DNA from: Macrotis lagotis
Taxonomy: Eukaryota > Chordata > Mammalia > Peramelemorphia > Peramelidae
DNA: 64,000 nt
Direction: 5' to 3'
NCBI RefSeq assembly: GCF_037893015.1
Contig: NC_133663.1
Location: forward strand, 3,423,378-3,487,377
Part shown: positions 11,065 to 21,960 of the stretch, piece by piece
Layout of the letters: each line of letters begins with the position of its first letter
Position numbering within the stretch: the first letter of the stretch is position 1
The notes under the pieces: generated by a model
Seen by the model: only the letters and a program-made list of their open reading frames with translations
What the model was told of the DNA's origin: nothing
Databases searched by the model: none
Position numbers and translations under genes: made by a program

Positions 11065-12208
11065 TCAGTATCATCTTTCCTTGCAGGAATACATGCAGTT
11101 CATCATCATTAAGTCCCTCGTGATTTACCCTTCTCCTCCATTCTCTATGCTTCACCTGTATTTGAAAGTCAAACTTTCTGTTCAGCTCAGGCCGTTTCAA
11201 CAGGAACATTTGAAATTCCCCTGTTTCATTGAAAGTTCATCTTTTTCCTGGAAGAGGATGCTCAGTTTTGCTGGGTAGTTGATTCTGAGCTGCATTCTAA
11301 GCTCATTTGCCTTCTGGAATATTATATTCCAAGCCTTAAGAGCCTTTTGCTGCTAAGTCCTGTGTGACCCTGACTGCAGCTCCATGATATTTGAATTGTG
11401 TCCTCCTGGCTGCTTGGAATATTTTCTCTTTGACTTGGGAAGTCAGGAACTTGGCTATAATATTCCTGGCGGTTGGGGGTTTTTTTTTGGATCTCTTTCC
11501 AGAGGAGATTGGTGGATTCTCTCAATTTCTACTTTACCCTCTGCTTCTAAGATATCAGGCCAATTTTCCTGTAGAAATTCTTTCAAAATGAGGTCAAGGC
11601 TCTTTTCCTGATCATGACTTTCAGGTAGCCCAATAATTTTAAATTATCTTTTCTGGATCTGTTTTCCAGATCAGTTGTTTTTTCAATGAGATATTTCATA
11701 TTTTCTTCTAATTTTTCATTCTTTTGGTGTTGAACTATTGTGTCTTGATTTCTCTCAAAGTCATCAACTTCTTTTAGCTCCATGCTATGTCTGAAGAATT
11801 TGTTTTCCTCAGAGAGCTTTCTTATTTCCTTTTTCATCTGGCCAATTATGCTTTTTAAAAGCATTTTTCTCCTCAATAACTTTTTTGAACTGTTTTATCC
11901 ATTTGGCCTAAGCTGATTATTAACATGTTATTTTCTTCAGCATTTTTTTGGATCTCCTTTACTAAGCTGGTGTCTTCTTTTTTCATGTTTTTCCTGAATT
12001 TCTCATTTCTTTTCCCAATTTTTCTTCTATCTCCTTTGATTTTCAAAATCTTTTTTGAGCTCTGTCATAGCCTGAGCCCAACATTTGTATTTCTTGGAGT
12101 CTTTCAATGCAGAAACTTGGACTTTCTCATCTTCAGATGAGTATTTTGGTCCTCCATGTGACCAAAGTAATTGTCTATGGTCAGGTTCCTTTTTTTTTGC
12201 TTACTCAT
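11065..12208 (-). pseudogene. L1/HAL1 ORF1 remnant (nucleic-acid chaperone)
   Basis: ORF1 protein of L1 elements is a trimeric RNA-binding chaperone of the retrotransposition particle. The likely start codon is at 12,208-12,206 on the minus strand (MSKQKKKEPDHRQ...). A lysine/glutamate-rich coiled-coil region follows, readable at 11,876-11,690. Next comes the junction motif ENRSRKDNLKLLGY, which corresponds to the L1 ORF1 'NLRLIG' RRM start, then QENWPDILEAEGKVEIERIH. The C-terminal domain piece VKEKIFQAARRTQFKYHGA (L1 type 'MLRAAREKG...') lies near 11,430-11,370. Internal stops and frame changes break it, so it is not a functional gene. The end is approximate. Confidence 0.75.
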
Positions 12209-12949
12209 TTCCCTAGCCTGTGCCTGGTTTTGGGGTGCTTCCTGAGCATTTGAGTATTATTGGGATACCCCCCCCCATAAGAACCTCAGTGTGTGAGGCT
12301 CTGACTGTTTTCTTGGTCTGTGAATAACCACAAGCTCACTTCTCTGTCACAGGGCTGTGAGGGGGGTCTCTGCTCTATGGGGGACCTAGACTGTGACCAG
12401 GGTCTGAATGTGGTCAAAGCCCCAGAGTCCTGTTCCAGGGACAGAGGACAGACCTCAGCAGTCTCCCTCTACTCCCTTACCTTCGGTGAGCTGAACACTG
12501 CTGAGTGGCTCCATGGGCCTGCTTCCATTTCTTGGGATCTGGGCTGCCATGGCTTTGCTGAGTACCATGGTTGTGCTGATAATCTGGACTTCTCATGCTC
12601 TCTGGAAAAGGTCTCCTTGCTGATCTTCCAAGTGGTGCTTGGTGCTCCCTGGGGTGCAGGTTAGAGAACTGCTTCTGCTGCTGAAAGCCAGCATTCCCAG
12701 GTGCCCTGGGGCTATTCCAGCCTGGTGCCATCCCTCCAGCCCTCTTAAACACAGTTTTACCATTATTTTCCAGGTTACTTTGGGCTGGAGAATTGCCTTA
12801 CTGGATCTTTCTGTGGGTTCTGTCTCTTGAAAATTTAGTTATAGTCATAATTTTAAGAATTTTGAAATATTTTGGAGAGAACACATAAGAGAGGCTCTTC
12901 TCTTGCTGCCATCTTGGCTCTGCTTCTGATAACTTTTTTTTAGGAGGAT

Positions 12950-13026
12950 CTGAGTTCAGATAATTACCTACCTGTGTGATCTTGGGCAAGTCATTTAACT
13001 CCATTGCTTTGAAAAAAAAACCCTAA
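12950..13026 (+). repeat. Truncated WSINE-type SINE
   Basis: Retains 'aggaggatctgagttcaga', then after an internal deletion 'taattacctacctgtgtgat' and 'cttgggcaagtc', with an A-rich tail. The head is missing. It sits exactly between the HAL1-like element and the next L1. Confidence 0.7.
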
Positions 13027-13299
13027 AAAGGGTTGATCATCAGCCCCATGTTGCTGTTATGGTGTACAATGTCCTAGTTCTCATCTCACTCAGCATCAGT
13101 TCATGCAAATCCCTCCAGGCTTCCCTGAAATCCTGTCCCTCCTGATTTCTAATAGAATGATAGTGTTCCATGACATACATATATTACAGTTTGCTAAGCC
13201 ATTCCCCAATAGATGGACATTCACTCAACTTCCAATTCTTTGCCACCACAAATGGGGCTGCTGTGCATGTTTTTGTACAAGTGATGTTTTTACCCTTTT

Positions 13300-16200
13300 T
13301 CATGATCTCTTCAGGTTATGGACCCAGTAGTGGTATTGCTGGATCAAAGGATATGCACATTCTTGTTGCCCTTTGGGTGCAATTCCAAATTGCTCTCCAG
13401 AAAGTCTGGATGAGTTCACAGCTCCACAACAATGTATTAGTGTCCCAGATTTCCCATACCCCTTCCAACATTGATCATTGTCCTTTCTGGTCATATTGGC
13501 CAGTTTGAATGGTGTGAAGTGGTACCTCAGAGATGCTCTAATTTGAATTTCTCTTATCAATAATGATTTAGAGCAGTTTTTTATATGATTATGGATTGTT
13601 TTGATTTCTTCATCTGTAAATTGCCTCTGCATATTGTTTGACTATTTGTCAATTGGGGAATGACTTTTTTCCCCCATAAATTTGACTCAGTTCCATATAT
13701 ATATTTTAGAAATGAGTCTTGTCAGAAATAGATTGTAAAAATTGTTTCCCAATTTACTACATTTCTTTTGATCTTGGTTGCAGTACTTTTGTCTGTGCAA
13801 AAGCTTTTTAATTTAATGTAATCAAAATTACCTAATTTGTTTTTCATGATATTCTCCATCTATTCCTTGGTCATAAACTGTTCCCCTTTCCATAGATCTG
13901 ACAGGAAAACTACTCCTTGATCTTCTTTTGCTTATAATATTGTTTTTTATGTCTAAATCCTGTATTTATTTTGATCTTATCTTGGTATAGGGTATGAGGT
14001 GTTGATCTAATCCAAGTTTCTGCCATACCAGCTTCCAATTTTCCCAACAGTTTTTATTGAAGAGAGAGTTTTTATCCCCAAAGTTGGACTCTTTGGGTTT
14101 GTCAAACAGCAGATTACTATAATCATTTCCTGCTATTGCACCTAGTCTATTCCACTGGTCCAACACTCTATTTTTTTTTTTTTAGGTTTTTGCAAGGCAA
14201 ATGGGGTTAAGTGACTTGCCCAAGGCCACACAGCTAGGTAATTATTAAGTGTTTGAAACCAGATTTGAACTCAGGTAGTCCTGACGCCAGGGCCAGTGCT
14301 TTATCCACTGCGCCACCTAGCCGCCCCACACCACTCTATTTTTTAGCCAATATCAGACAGTTTTGATGACTGATGACTTTATAATATAATTTTAGATCTG
14401 GTAAGGCTAAACCACCTTCCTTTGCACTTTTTTCATTAAATCCCTGGAAATTCTTGACTTTTTATTTCTCATATGAATTTAATTATGATTGTTTCTAACT
14501 CATTAAAGTAATTTTTTTGGAATTTTGATCATTAGGGCACTAAATAAGTAGTTTAATTTAGGTAGAATTGCCTTTTTTATCATATTAGCTTGGCCTATCC
14601 AAGAACAGTTGATATTTGCCCAGTTATTTAAAGCTGATTTTACTTGTGTGAGAAGTGTTTTATAATTGTTTTCATAAAGTTTCTGAGTCTGCCTTGGCAG
14701 ATAAACTCCCAAGTATTTTAAATTATCTGAAGTTACTTTGAATGGGATTTCTCTTTCTAGCTCTTTCTGCTATACCTTGCTAATCATATATAGAAATGTT
14801 GAGGATTTATGAGGGTTTATTTTCTATCCTGAATCTTTACTAAAGTTGCTAATTATTTCTAGTAATTTTTAGATGATTCTTTGGGATTCTCTAGGTATAC
14901 CATCATGTCATCTGCAAAGAGTGAGAGGTTTGTCTCTTCCTTCCCAATTCTAATTCCTTTGATTTCTTTTTCTTCTCTTATTGCTGCAGCTAACATTTCT
15001 AATACCATATTGAATAGTAATGGTGATAATGGGCATCCTTGTCTCACCCCGATCTTATTGGGAATGCTTCTAGCCTCTCCCTGTTGAATATAATGCTTGT
15101 TGATGATTTCAGATAGATACTGCTTATTATTCTAAGGAACAATCTATTTATTCCTATGCTTTCTAGTATTTTTAGTAGGAATGGTACTATATTTTGTCCA
15201 AAGGCTTTTTCAGCATCTATTGATATAATCATATGATTTCTGATAGGTTTGTTATTGATATAGTTAATTATACTAATAGTTTTCCTAATATTGAACCAAC
15301 CCTGCATTCCTAGGATAAATCCTACTTGGTCATAGTGTATTATTGTAGTGATAACTTGGAATTGTTTTGGTAAGATTTTATTTAAGATTTTTTGCATCTA
15401 TATTCATCAGGGAGATAGGTCTATAATTTTCTTTCTCTTTTTTAACTCTTCCTGGTTTAGGTATCAACACCATATTATTGTCATAGGAAGACTTAGCAGA
15501 GTTCCATCTTCACCTATTTTTCCAAAGAGTTTATATAGAATTGAAACCAATTGTTCCTTAAATATCTGATAGAATTCAGTTGTAAATCCATCTGGCCCTG
15601 GAGATTTTTCCTTAGGGAGTTCAATAATGGCTTGTTGAATTTCTTTTTCTGAGATAGGGCTATTTAGGTTTTTAATTTTCTCTTCATTTAACCCAGGCAA
15701 CTTATATTTTTGTAAATATTCATCCACTTCACTTGAATTATCAAATTCATGGGCATACAATTGAGCAAAATAATTCTGAATCATTACTTTAATTTCCTCC
15801 TCATTGGTGGTGAGTTCACCATTTTCATTTATGATACTAGCAATTTGCTTTTCTTATTTCTTTTTTTAAATCAAATTAACCAGAGGTTTATCAATTTTAT
15901 TGTTTTTTTTTTCATGAAACCAACTCTTGGTTTTATTTAATAGTTCAATAGTTTTCTTGCTTTCAATTTTATTAGTTTCTCCTTTAATTTTTAGAATTTC
16001 TAATTTGATATTTAATTGGGGATTTTTAATTTGTTCTTTCTCTAATTTTTTTAGTTGCATGTTTAGATCATTGATTTCCTCTTTCTCTAATTTATTCATG
16101 TAAGCATTTAAAGCTGTAATATATTCTCTGACAACTGCCTTAGCTGTATCCCATAAGTTTTGGTATGTTGTTTCATATTGTCATTATCTAGGATGTAATC

Positions 16201-17006
16201 ATTGATTCTTTCTATAATTTGTTGTTTGATCCACTCATTCTTTAAAATGAAGTTATTTAGTTTCCAATTAGTTTTAGCTCTATCTTTCCCTGGCTCATTA
16301 TGGCATGTGGTTTTTATTGAATTATGATTTGAGAATGATGTATTAACTATTTCTGCCTTTCTGTATTTGATTATTAGGTTTTTATGCCCTAGTACATGGT
16401 CAATTTTCATGTAAGTGCCATGTACTGCAGAAAAAAAGTATAATCCTTTCTATCCCCATTCAATTTTCTCCAAAGGTCTATCATATCTAGGTTTTCTAAC
16501 ACTCTGTTTACCTCCTTAACTTCCTTCTTATTTATTTTATGATTAGAATTATCTAAATCTGAGAGTGGGAGGTTGAGATCTCCCACCAGTAGAGTTTTGC
16601 TGTCTATGTCTTCCTGTAATTTATCAACTTCTCTAAGAATTTGGATGCTATACCATTGGTGCATACATATTTAGTATTGAAATTGCTTCATTGTCTATGG
16701 TACCTTTTAGGAGGATATAGTTTCCTTCCTTATCTCTTTTAATGCTATCTATTTTTGCAGTTGCTTTGTCTGAGATAAGGATTGTTCCCCCCTGATTTTT
16801 TTCACTTCAGCTGAAGCAAAATCTATTTTGCTCCAACCTTTTACCTTTACTCTATATGTATCTCTGTGTTTCAAATGAGCGTCTTGTAAGCAGCATATTG
16901 CAGGATTCTGGTTTTTAATCCACTCTGCTATTTGCTTATGTTTTAAGGGAGAGTTCAACCCATTCACATTCAAAGTTATAATTACTGACTTTTTATTGCC
17001 CTCCAT
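13300..17006 (-). pseudogene. L1 ORF2 remnant (endonuclease and reverse transcriptase)
   Basis: ORF2 nicks target DNA and copies RNA at the nick. Order on the minus strand: endonuclease start ITLNVNGLNSPLKHKQIAEW (17,000-16,900), CLQDAHLKHRDTY, GDLNLPLSDLD near 16,580, and IDHVLGHK with SNHNSIK near 16,400-16,310. Then [13 protein letters not shown] (about 15,600), SIDAEKAF (RT motif A, about 15,210), [12 protein letters not shown] and [10 protein letters not shown] (RT active site, about 15,050-14,880). The C-terminal part has SLFNKNCWENWKL (about 14,050) and REIQIRASLRYH (about 13,550). At least eight separate open segments are needed, one frameshift being in the C-run near 16,790. The endonuclease motif usually reading QETHL reads QDAHL. 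It is a dead copy. Confidence 0.85.
14176..14331 (-). repeat. WSINE1-type SINE inserted in the L1
   Basis: Antisense copy from 'ttttgcaaggcaaatggggt' to 'cgccacctagccgcccc'. It interrupts the ORF2 C-terminal region. Flanking duplication cactctattttt at 14,164-14,175 and 14,332-14,343, inserted into an A/T-rich L1 target. Confidence 0.9.
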
Positions 17007-17084
17007 GCTATCTCCTCTCTGTATTTGTCCCCCTTTTTCACTTTATCCATATTCCCCATTGTGTTTGCCCCCTTATTTGAGGTG

Positions 17085-17400
17085 AGTTTTGAAGGAATTA
17101 AGGGACAGTGATAAAGAAGAGAATGAATGGGCAACAGTCTGGGCAAAAGCATGGAGATGAGAGATGGCATGTTGTCAACTGGCCAATATGACTGGATAGC
17201 AGGTGTGTGCAGAGGGTGGCATAGTAGAAGACAAGAATGGTAAAAAGGGGCATGATACCACCCTGAGGAATTTAAACCCGATTCTAGAAATAAATGGGAG
17301 CTGCTGTGTTGAATAACACCATGACTCATTATGCTTTAGGAAAATTACCTTGGTGTTTGTGTGGGGGATGGGCTGGAGTGGGAAAAATCTTCTCCTCATG
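17085..17400 (+). repeat. Dispersed repeat 'family X', middle part
   Basis: Shares 'gcaaaagcatggagatgaga', 'gaataacaccatgactca', 'ttaggaaaattaccttgg' and 'gggatgggctggagtggg' with the copies at 6,440-7,200 and 27,595-27,990. Adjacent to the truncated 5' end of the L1, which may have inserted into it. Confidence 0.5.
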
Positions 17401-17501
17401 AGGCCAGGTGTTGCTGAAATCACATCAAATTTCCTTCACAACAGATCTTATATCTCCTTTTCTCTATACAGTTAGCCACCCCCTTAGAGTTAGCCCCTCA
17501 T

Positions 17502-17652
17502 GGGCTAGCTAGGTGGTGCAATAGATAGAGCACTGGCCCTGGAATCAGGAGTGCCTGAGTATAAATCTGGCCTCAGACACTTAATAATTACCTAGCTGTG
17601 TGGCCTTGGGCAAGCCACTTAACCCCATTGCCTTGAAAAAACTAAAAAAAAA
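17502..17652 (+). repeat. WSINE1-type SINE, young
   Basis: Complete copy with 'ctagctaggtggtgcaatag', a slightly mutated B-box ('gagtataaatctgg') and tail 'ccattgccttgaaaaaac'. Perfect 16-base target duplication agagttagcccctcat at 17,486-17,501 and 17,653-17,668. One of the best preserved insertions in the window. Confidence 0.93.
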
Positions 17653-17684
17653 AGAGTTAGCCCCTCATACTTTTCACAGACGTT

Positions 17685-18366
17685 ATTGCAACCATCTCAT
17701 GATCAGTTTGCCTGTTTCAAGTCTGTCTCCCCCCTACCCTCAACTCCCTACCCTGTCTCCCTCTAGTCTATCCTCAGGATGGTTGTAAAGTGATGTTCCT
17801 TAAGTACAGACTTGACTTTTCTACTCAACCAACTCCAAGGGCTCCCTATTTCTCCCAATAAAAAATTCTCTGTTTATCCTTTAAAGAAGTCACAACCTGG
17901 CCTCAACCTCTCTAATCCTGTTGAACTTGCCTGCTACTCTAGGGTTCAGCCAAATTGACCTTCTCTCTGCTTCTCACAGATGGAGTTCCAGCTTCTATCT
18001 TTGCAATGGACATGAACTGCCTCCCCCCACCATGTTCTGCCCCCCATCTTGACTTATCAGCTTCACAGGCTTCCTGAGAGATTCAGCTTAGATCTTGCTT
18101 TCTACAAGGGACCTTTCCCAAAACTCCTTAAGCCCTAAATTCTCTGTACTAATTATTTCTAATTTATTTTCAGAATCCCAAGACTCTGATCACCATTCCT
18201 TCTAATGTCTCTGAACAGAACACCCAATCTCATCTCTCTCTCTATATGTGTTTTTTTCAGTTGAACTATAAACTCCTTGAGGGCAGGAACTGTCTTACTT
18301 GTTTGCATTTGTAAAATAATGGCTTGGCATAGGTGGCTGGCATATAGTAAGCTATCCATCCCTCCC
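17685..18366 (+). repeat. L2 LINE 3' end
   Basis: Runs to the true L2 3' end. Phrases in order: 'tccaagggctccctatttc', 'aagtcacaacctggcctcaa', 'cttcctgagagattcagctt', 'gaactataaactccttgagg', 'gcaggaactgtctta' and 'ggctggcatatagtaa'. Diverged, with no coding capacity. Confidence 0.8.
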
Positions 18367-18369
18367 TCC

Positions 18370-18755
18370 CTCCATCTATCCAACACCATGAAGCATCTTC
18401 AATTTGCTATACTCGGTGTGACTCCCAACTGACTTTCCCCTTCCCACAGTCCAGTTAGCCTGTTGACTCTTCCCCACACACCCTAGAAAACCCCAAACTA
18501 TTGTGTTGACTCCTTTCTTCCAGTAGAGCTTAGTGACTCCTCTTATCCAAGACCTAGTCCTCCCCTCTCCTATGAGCTTGTTTTACTCCACATGGACTTA
18601 TCTTCCATATTCCTTACCCCCTCAGAATGGAAGTGCCTAGGTCATTGTAGGTGCTAAAGAAATGTCTCTGCCTTGTTGGACTTTTCTCATAGATTTGCAA
18701 TTTTCCCATCATCCTTTGCTCCTCCCACCTCCTTGGCCATAGTCCTAGGGAATGT
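18370..18755. other. Unassigned sequence
   Basis: Pyrimidine-rich single-copy-looking sequence after a short CCCT/CCAT simple run (18,355-18,375). No gene or repeat recognised. Confidence 0.35.
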
Positions 18756-19140
18756 GCTGAGAGACCTCAAGGCCCTGAAAAAAGAAGGGTAAAGCCCCTA
18801 CCCCTGAGAGCCCCGCTGGGGGTTGCTATACATGAAGCCCCTCGGCAGCCGGTCTGGACCCAGGCCCAATTTGTTTTCTGCCTGTCATCTTTATCTTCCC
18901 CATCTCAGGAGCCTGGGACAGGGAGGGCATCCTGCTGAGCCTTTCCAGGATTCTGGCTGTCATCTGGATTGATTTACAGGCCCAGAAGGGCTCCTCCCCA
19001 CACCCTGCCATGCCCACCTCCATGGAGGAGGCATGAGCAATGTCATCCTGGGTAAACATATTTCCACAGGAAGCATCTTATCAGATGTCAGAGAGGGGCA
19101 GCGATTCTCAGGTCTCTGGAAAGAGTCATACATCACCGAG
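18756..19140. promoter_or_regulatory. Candidate cis-regulatory element (GATA/forkhead motif cluster)
   Basis: Repeat-free stretch with CTTTATCTT (18,889-18,897, GATA-type), ATTGATTTAC (18,969-18,978), GTAAACATATT (19,052-19,062, forkhead-type) and CTTATCAGATG (19,077-19,087, a GATA site fused to an E-box half). The motifs are seen directly; enhancer function is inference. Confidence 0.25.
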
Positions 19141-19739
19141 CTGCTCGTCTCCTCCCTCCTCCCTTCTTCCTCTCCTACCTTTGGAGATCTCTGTGAGGCT
19201 CAGGACCCTGACTCTCTCTTGGCCCCATCTCCCCTGCAAAGGGCCATGGCCCAGCTAAAGAGAGAGGCAGCAAACTCCTCAGAGCCTCTAGTTCCTGCCC
19301 ATCCTTCAATGCTGACAGTGCATCTGTCAAGTTGGGAGTTAGTTAGGAAGATGAGGGATCCCCATACCCCCCCCATTCAAAATCCAGATAAGGAGGTGGC
19401 AGCAGAAATGAGTCTCTTAAGGTCCCAAACAACTCGAGTGCACAGGCATCCATCTCTGGCAGCCGGCAGACAGCACAGGGTGGGGGTGGGGAAAGAGCGC
19501 TGATGATAAATGAGGAGGTTGAGGTTGGGCACTCTGCCTATGGGTGGGAGCAGGTTAAGGGAGATGACAGATTGATGGGTCTTTCCCTGGTTCCTGAACT
19601 CCAGGAGCATCCTCTGAAGCCCCTGAAGATGATGGATGGAAGGGTCTCCCTCCCCCCATCTCTGTTTCCCCTTGCCTCCCTGCTTCTTTCTCAGATCACT
19701 CAGAATCCAGAATTCCTCAGCCTTTTTTGGTGGTAAGGT

Positions 19740-19990
19740 CCTGCAGGAGACAGTCTGCTTGACTTGGAGCTACAAAGTCCGGGGTTCCAATCTTGCCTCA
19801 GAAACTTAGCAGCTGGGTAACCTTAGGAAAGTCATTTGCACTTTCGGGGCCTGAAATGGGGACAATTATGCCTGGCAGACTTAGTTCACGGGTCTCATAA
19901 AATGAGGTGGGCAATACCCTTATAACCCTCAGAGAACTGTAGCAAGTGACTTGTGTGGCTTTTATTACTGTCATTGGTATTGTTAGGTTT
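19740..19990 (+). repeat. Near-complete MIR SINE
   Basis: tRNA-like start 'caggagacagtctgcttgac', B-box-like 'ggggttccaatcttgcctc', core 'gctgggtaaccttaggaaag', then 'cctgaaatggggacaat' and a 3' part ending 'ttattactgtcattggtatt'. One of the most complete MIR copies here. Confidence 0.7.
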
Positions 19991-21239
19991 TCCTGGGGGC
20001 CTTCCAGTTTGCAGATGTCTGATGTCTGAAGGGGAAACAGAAAGGATTTCTCTGGCCACTGGGTCAAGATCTCTCAATTTATTTGAGGGACAGTGAGAAT
20101 AAGTCCCCTTCCCATCCTTCTCTCTGGGGTCCAGCTTGTGGCAACTGGAGGTCATGCTGCGAGGGGAGGGGAGTGGGCAGCATCACCAGGGATGAGGAAC
20201 CGAAAACCCTTTGGCTCCGAGCTCTCCCTCACTGGGTGTGGTGGCCTCTGATGGAAACAAGGAAGCCTAGAATTCTAGCATCCTTCGGGGATCAGCTTCT
20301 ACTTTCTCCTAGGGAGACTGGAACACCAAAAAGTGTCTGTGGAGGTGGGCCAGAGCAAGAAGAGAGCCCAGATCACCTTGCCTCAGGGCTCATCCCACCA
20401 GGCGCCAATGAGTATTTACTTAGGTCCTCCTAGGCATGATTACTCCTCTGCTCCCAACTTTACAAGAGCAGAGCTTGTCGGGGCAGTAGAAAGGAACTGA
20501 GCCAAAAGCCTCACTCCCAGGAGGGCTCTGGATCTGGGGGGGAGGCCCCAGAGTCCATTGAGTCCACCCCTGAGGAGGCAGAGGCCCAGGGGCCCAAAGC
20601 AGCAACACTATTTTTCAACTTTCCCAGGGTGCCAGCTAAGATGGTGCCCAAAGCTTCCCATTGTCTCCGATGTCCCAGACCTGGAACATGATGGAGCAAG
20701 GTCTTAAAGCTAGATCTCAAGACCCCAATCCAGGACCATAGTCCGGCTATTGTCTTTGGAGGAGGAATGTCCTTCGGGCACAAAGATCCTTTGGGCTGGC
20801 TCCATGGGAAAAGGTCGTTTTGAGATTCCTGATGAGCGGCAGATGAATGTGAGTTAGCGGCTGAGCCCCTGAGAGCCTTGGTGATGTGCTCAGGAAGGTT
20901 TGGATTCTCCATGCCCTCCCCCCGCCCCTTTGCTGGATTAGGTCAGGAGCAGGGAGCAGGAGGCTGGTCTGAGTTTGATGGAAAGCAGGCCCCACGCTCC
21001 CGACACCGGGTGTCTGCTGATGATGATGCATGACGAGGCTCGGCTGGAGGCTGAGTGTGGGGGTGAACTCCTCCTTGGCCTGACTCCTCTCCAGATCTTG
21101 GCGTGGTCCTGGCCTTGGCTTCCCATGCGAGGGGGTCTCCTAAAGGATGGCCAATGGGCCCCTTTGGGGCTAGATCCTAAAGGGCTTCCCCCACCCCAAG
21201 TAGGGAGTGAAGAGGGAAATTGTCTTGGCTGGGTGTCTG
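19991..21239. other. Unassigned, repeat-poor sequence
   Basis: About 1.25 kb with no recognised element. The part at 20,400-20,460 ('atgagtatttacttaggtc') and 20,980-21,060 ('tgatgatgatgcatgacg') looks single-copy. Overlapping frames on both strands up to 133 codons show no domain, so I do not call a gene. Confidence 0.35.
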
Positions 21240-21420
21240 TGGTTCAGTGGCTGTGATGTCAGGGATATGGTCAGAGTGCAAATTCGGATGCTCCTCCATT
21301 TTACCAGTGGGATCTTGGGCAAGTCAGTTAGTTTCTTGTTCTTCAGTTTCTTCACTTGCAAATTGTAGGGGTTGAACTAGATGACCATGGAAATCTCTTC
21401 CAGTTAAATAGAGACCCCAT
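21240..21420 (+). repeat. MIR SINE remnant
   Basis: 'gggatcttgggcaagtcagt', 'cttcagtttcttcacttgca' and 'gaactagatgaccatgg' follow the MIR core and 3' order. Confidence 0.65.
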
Positions 21421-21769
21421 GGAAGAGTGCAGAGAATCCACATGGGGAGCAGGAAGCCCCAAATTTGGTTCCAGTCCTACCTGAGGCCCTTCCTAGATGG
21501 GTGACTCAGACAGCCTCAGTTTTCAAAATAAAGGATTGAGGCTCATTGTCCTCTCATTCATCTCATTATGACTGGAGGAATCCAGCTCTCATCCTTGATC
21601 ACCCTGAGGAGCCTCGTCACCACTGGCTCTCAGCATGTGTAGCTCATGTATAGATTGGGTCTTATCACTGTTCTCTTGCTATCTCTCTCCAAGCTTTTGG
21701 GAGAAGCCTGGGGTTTGAGGCCTGACTGTCTGGTGAGTCTGTATTTATACAGGAACTATTGGGTGACTC

Positions 21770-21960
21770 AAGATGGGTTAATCACTTCATAATTATAATC
21801 TCATTTGATCCTCCCAACCACACTGGGAGGGAGATGCTGCTACAGGGCTAAGTGACATGCTTAGGGTCACACAGTTCATAAGTGTCTGGGGCTGAATTTG
21901 AACTCAGAATTTCCAGACTACAGGCCTAGTGCTTTATCCTTTGTACCATACAACTGCTAA
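21770..21960 (-). repeat. MIR/THER1-type SINE, antisense
   Basis: Reads on the + strand as 'ataatctcatttgatcctcc', 'ggtcacacagttcataagtg', 'gaatttgaactcagaatttc', 'agtgctttatcctttgtacc', the complement of a tRNA-derived CORE-SINE. Confidence 0.65.

Larger units (their letters stand above)
9648..12930 (-). mobile_element. HAL1-like half-LINE (ORF1 only), nearly full length
   Basis: Read on the minus strand it starts near 12,930 with a 'gccaagatggcagcaagag' 5' end of L1 type. It runs through an L1-style ORF1 (12,208 to about 11,065) and goes straight into a purine-rich 3' UTR. It ends at about 9,648 in an A-rich tail (T-rich on the + strand). The last 200 bases are shared with the L1 3' fragment at 58,611-59,030 ('ccattgtttccatg' region), showing a common L1 3' end. 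No ORF2 (endonuclease or reverse transcriptase) is present, which is the defining feature of HAL1 elements. Three SINEs are inserted: 9,909-10,061, 10,341-10,486 and 10,801-10,951. The HAL1 name is my inference from structure. Confidence 0.7.
13027..17072 (-). mobile_element. 5'-truncated L1 retrotransposon
   Basis: About 4 kb of L1 in antisense. From 17,072 downward on the minus strand it has the short inter-ORF region, nearly all of ORF2 (17,006 to about 13,300), and the start of the 3' region to 13,027. ORF1 and the 5' UTR are absent. The 3' end is also cut: the terminal segment seen in the copy at 58,611-59,030 is missing here. One young SINE is inserted at 14,176-14,331. No target-site duplication for the L1 itself could be found. 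Confidence 0.85.

Noticed and set aside
19033-19503. 156-codon + strand ORF near the GATA/forkhead motif cluster
   Set aside because: No recognisable family; a second frame overlaps its 5' part equally well. It could be a chance ORF in GC-rich DNA; evidence insufficient to call a gene.
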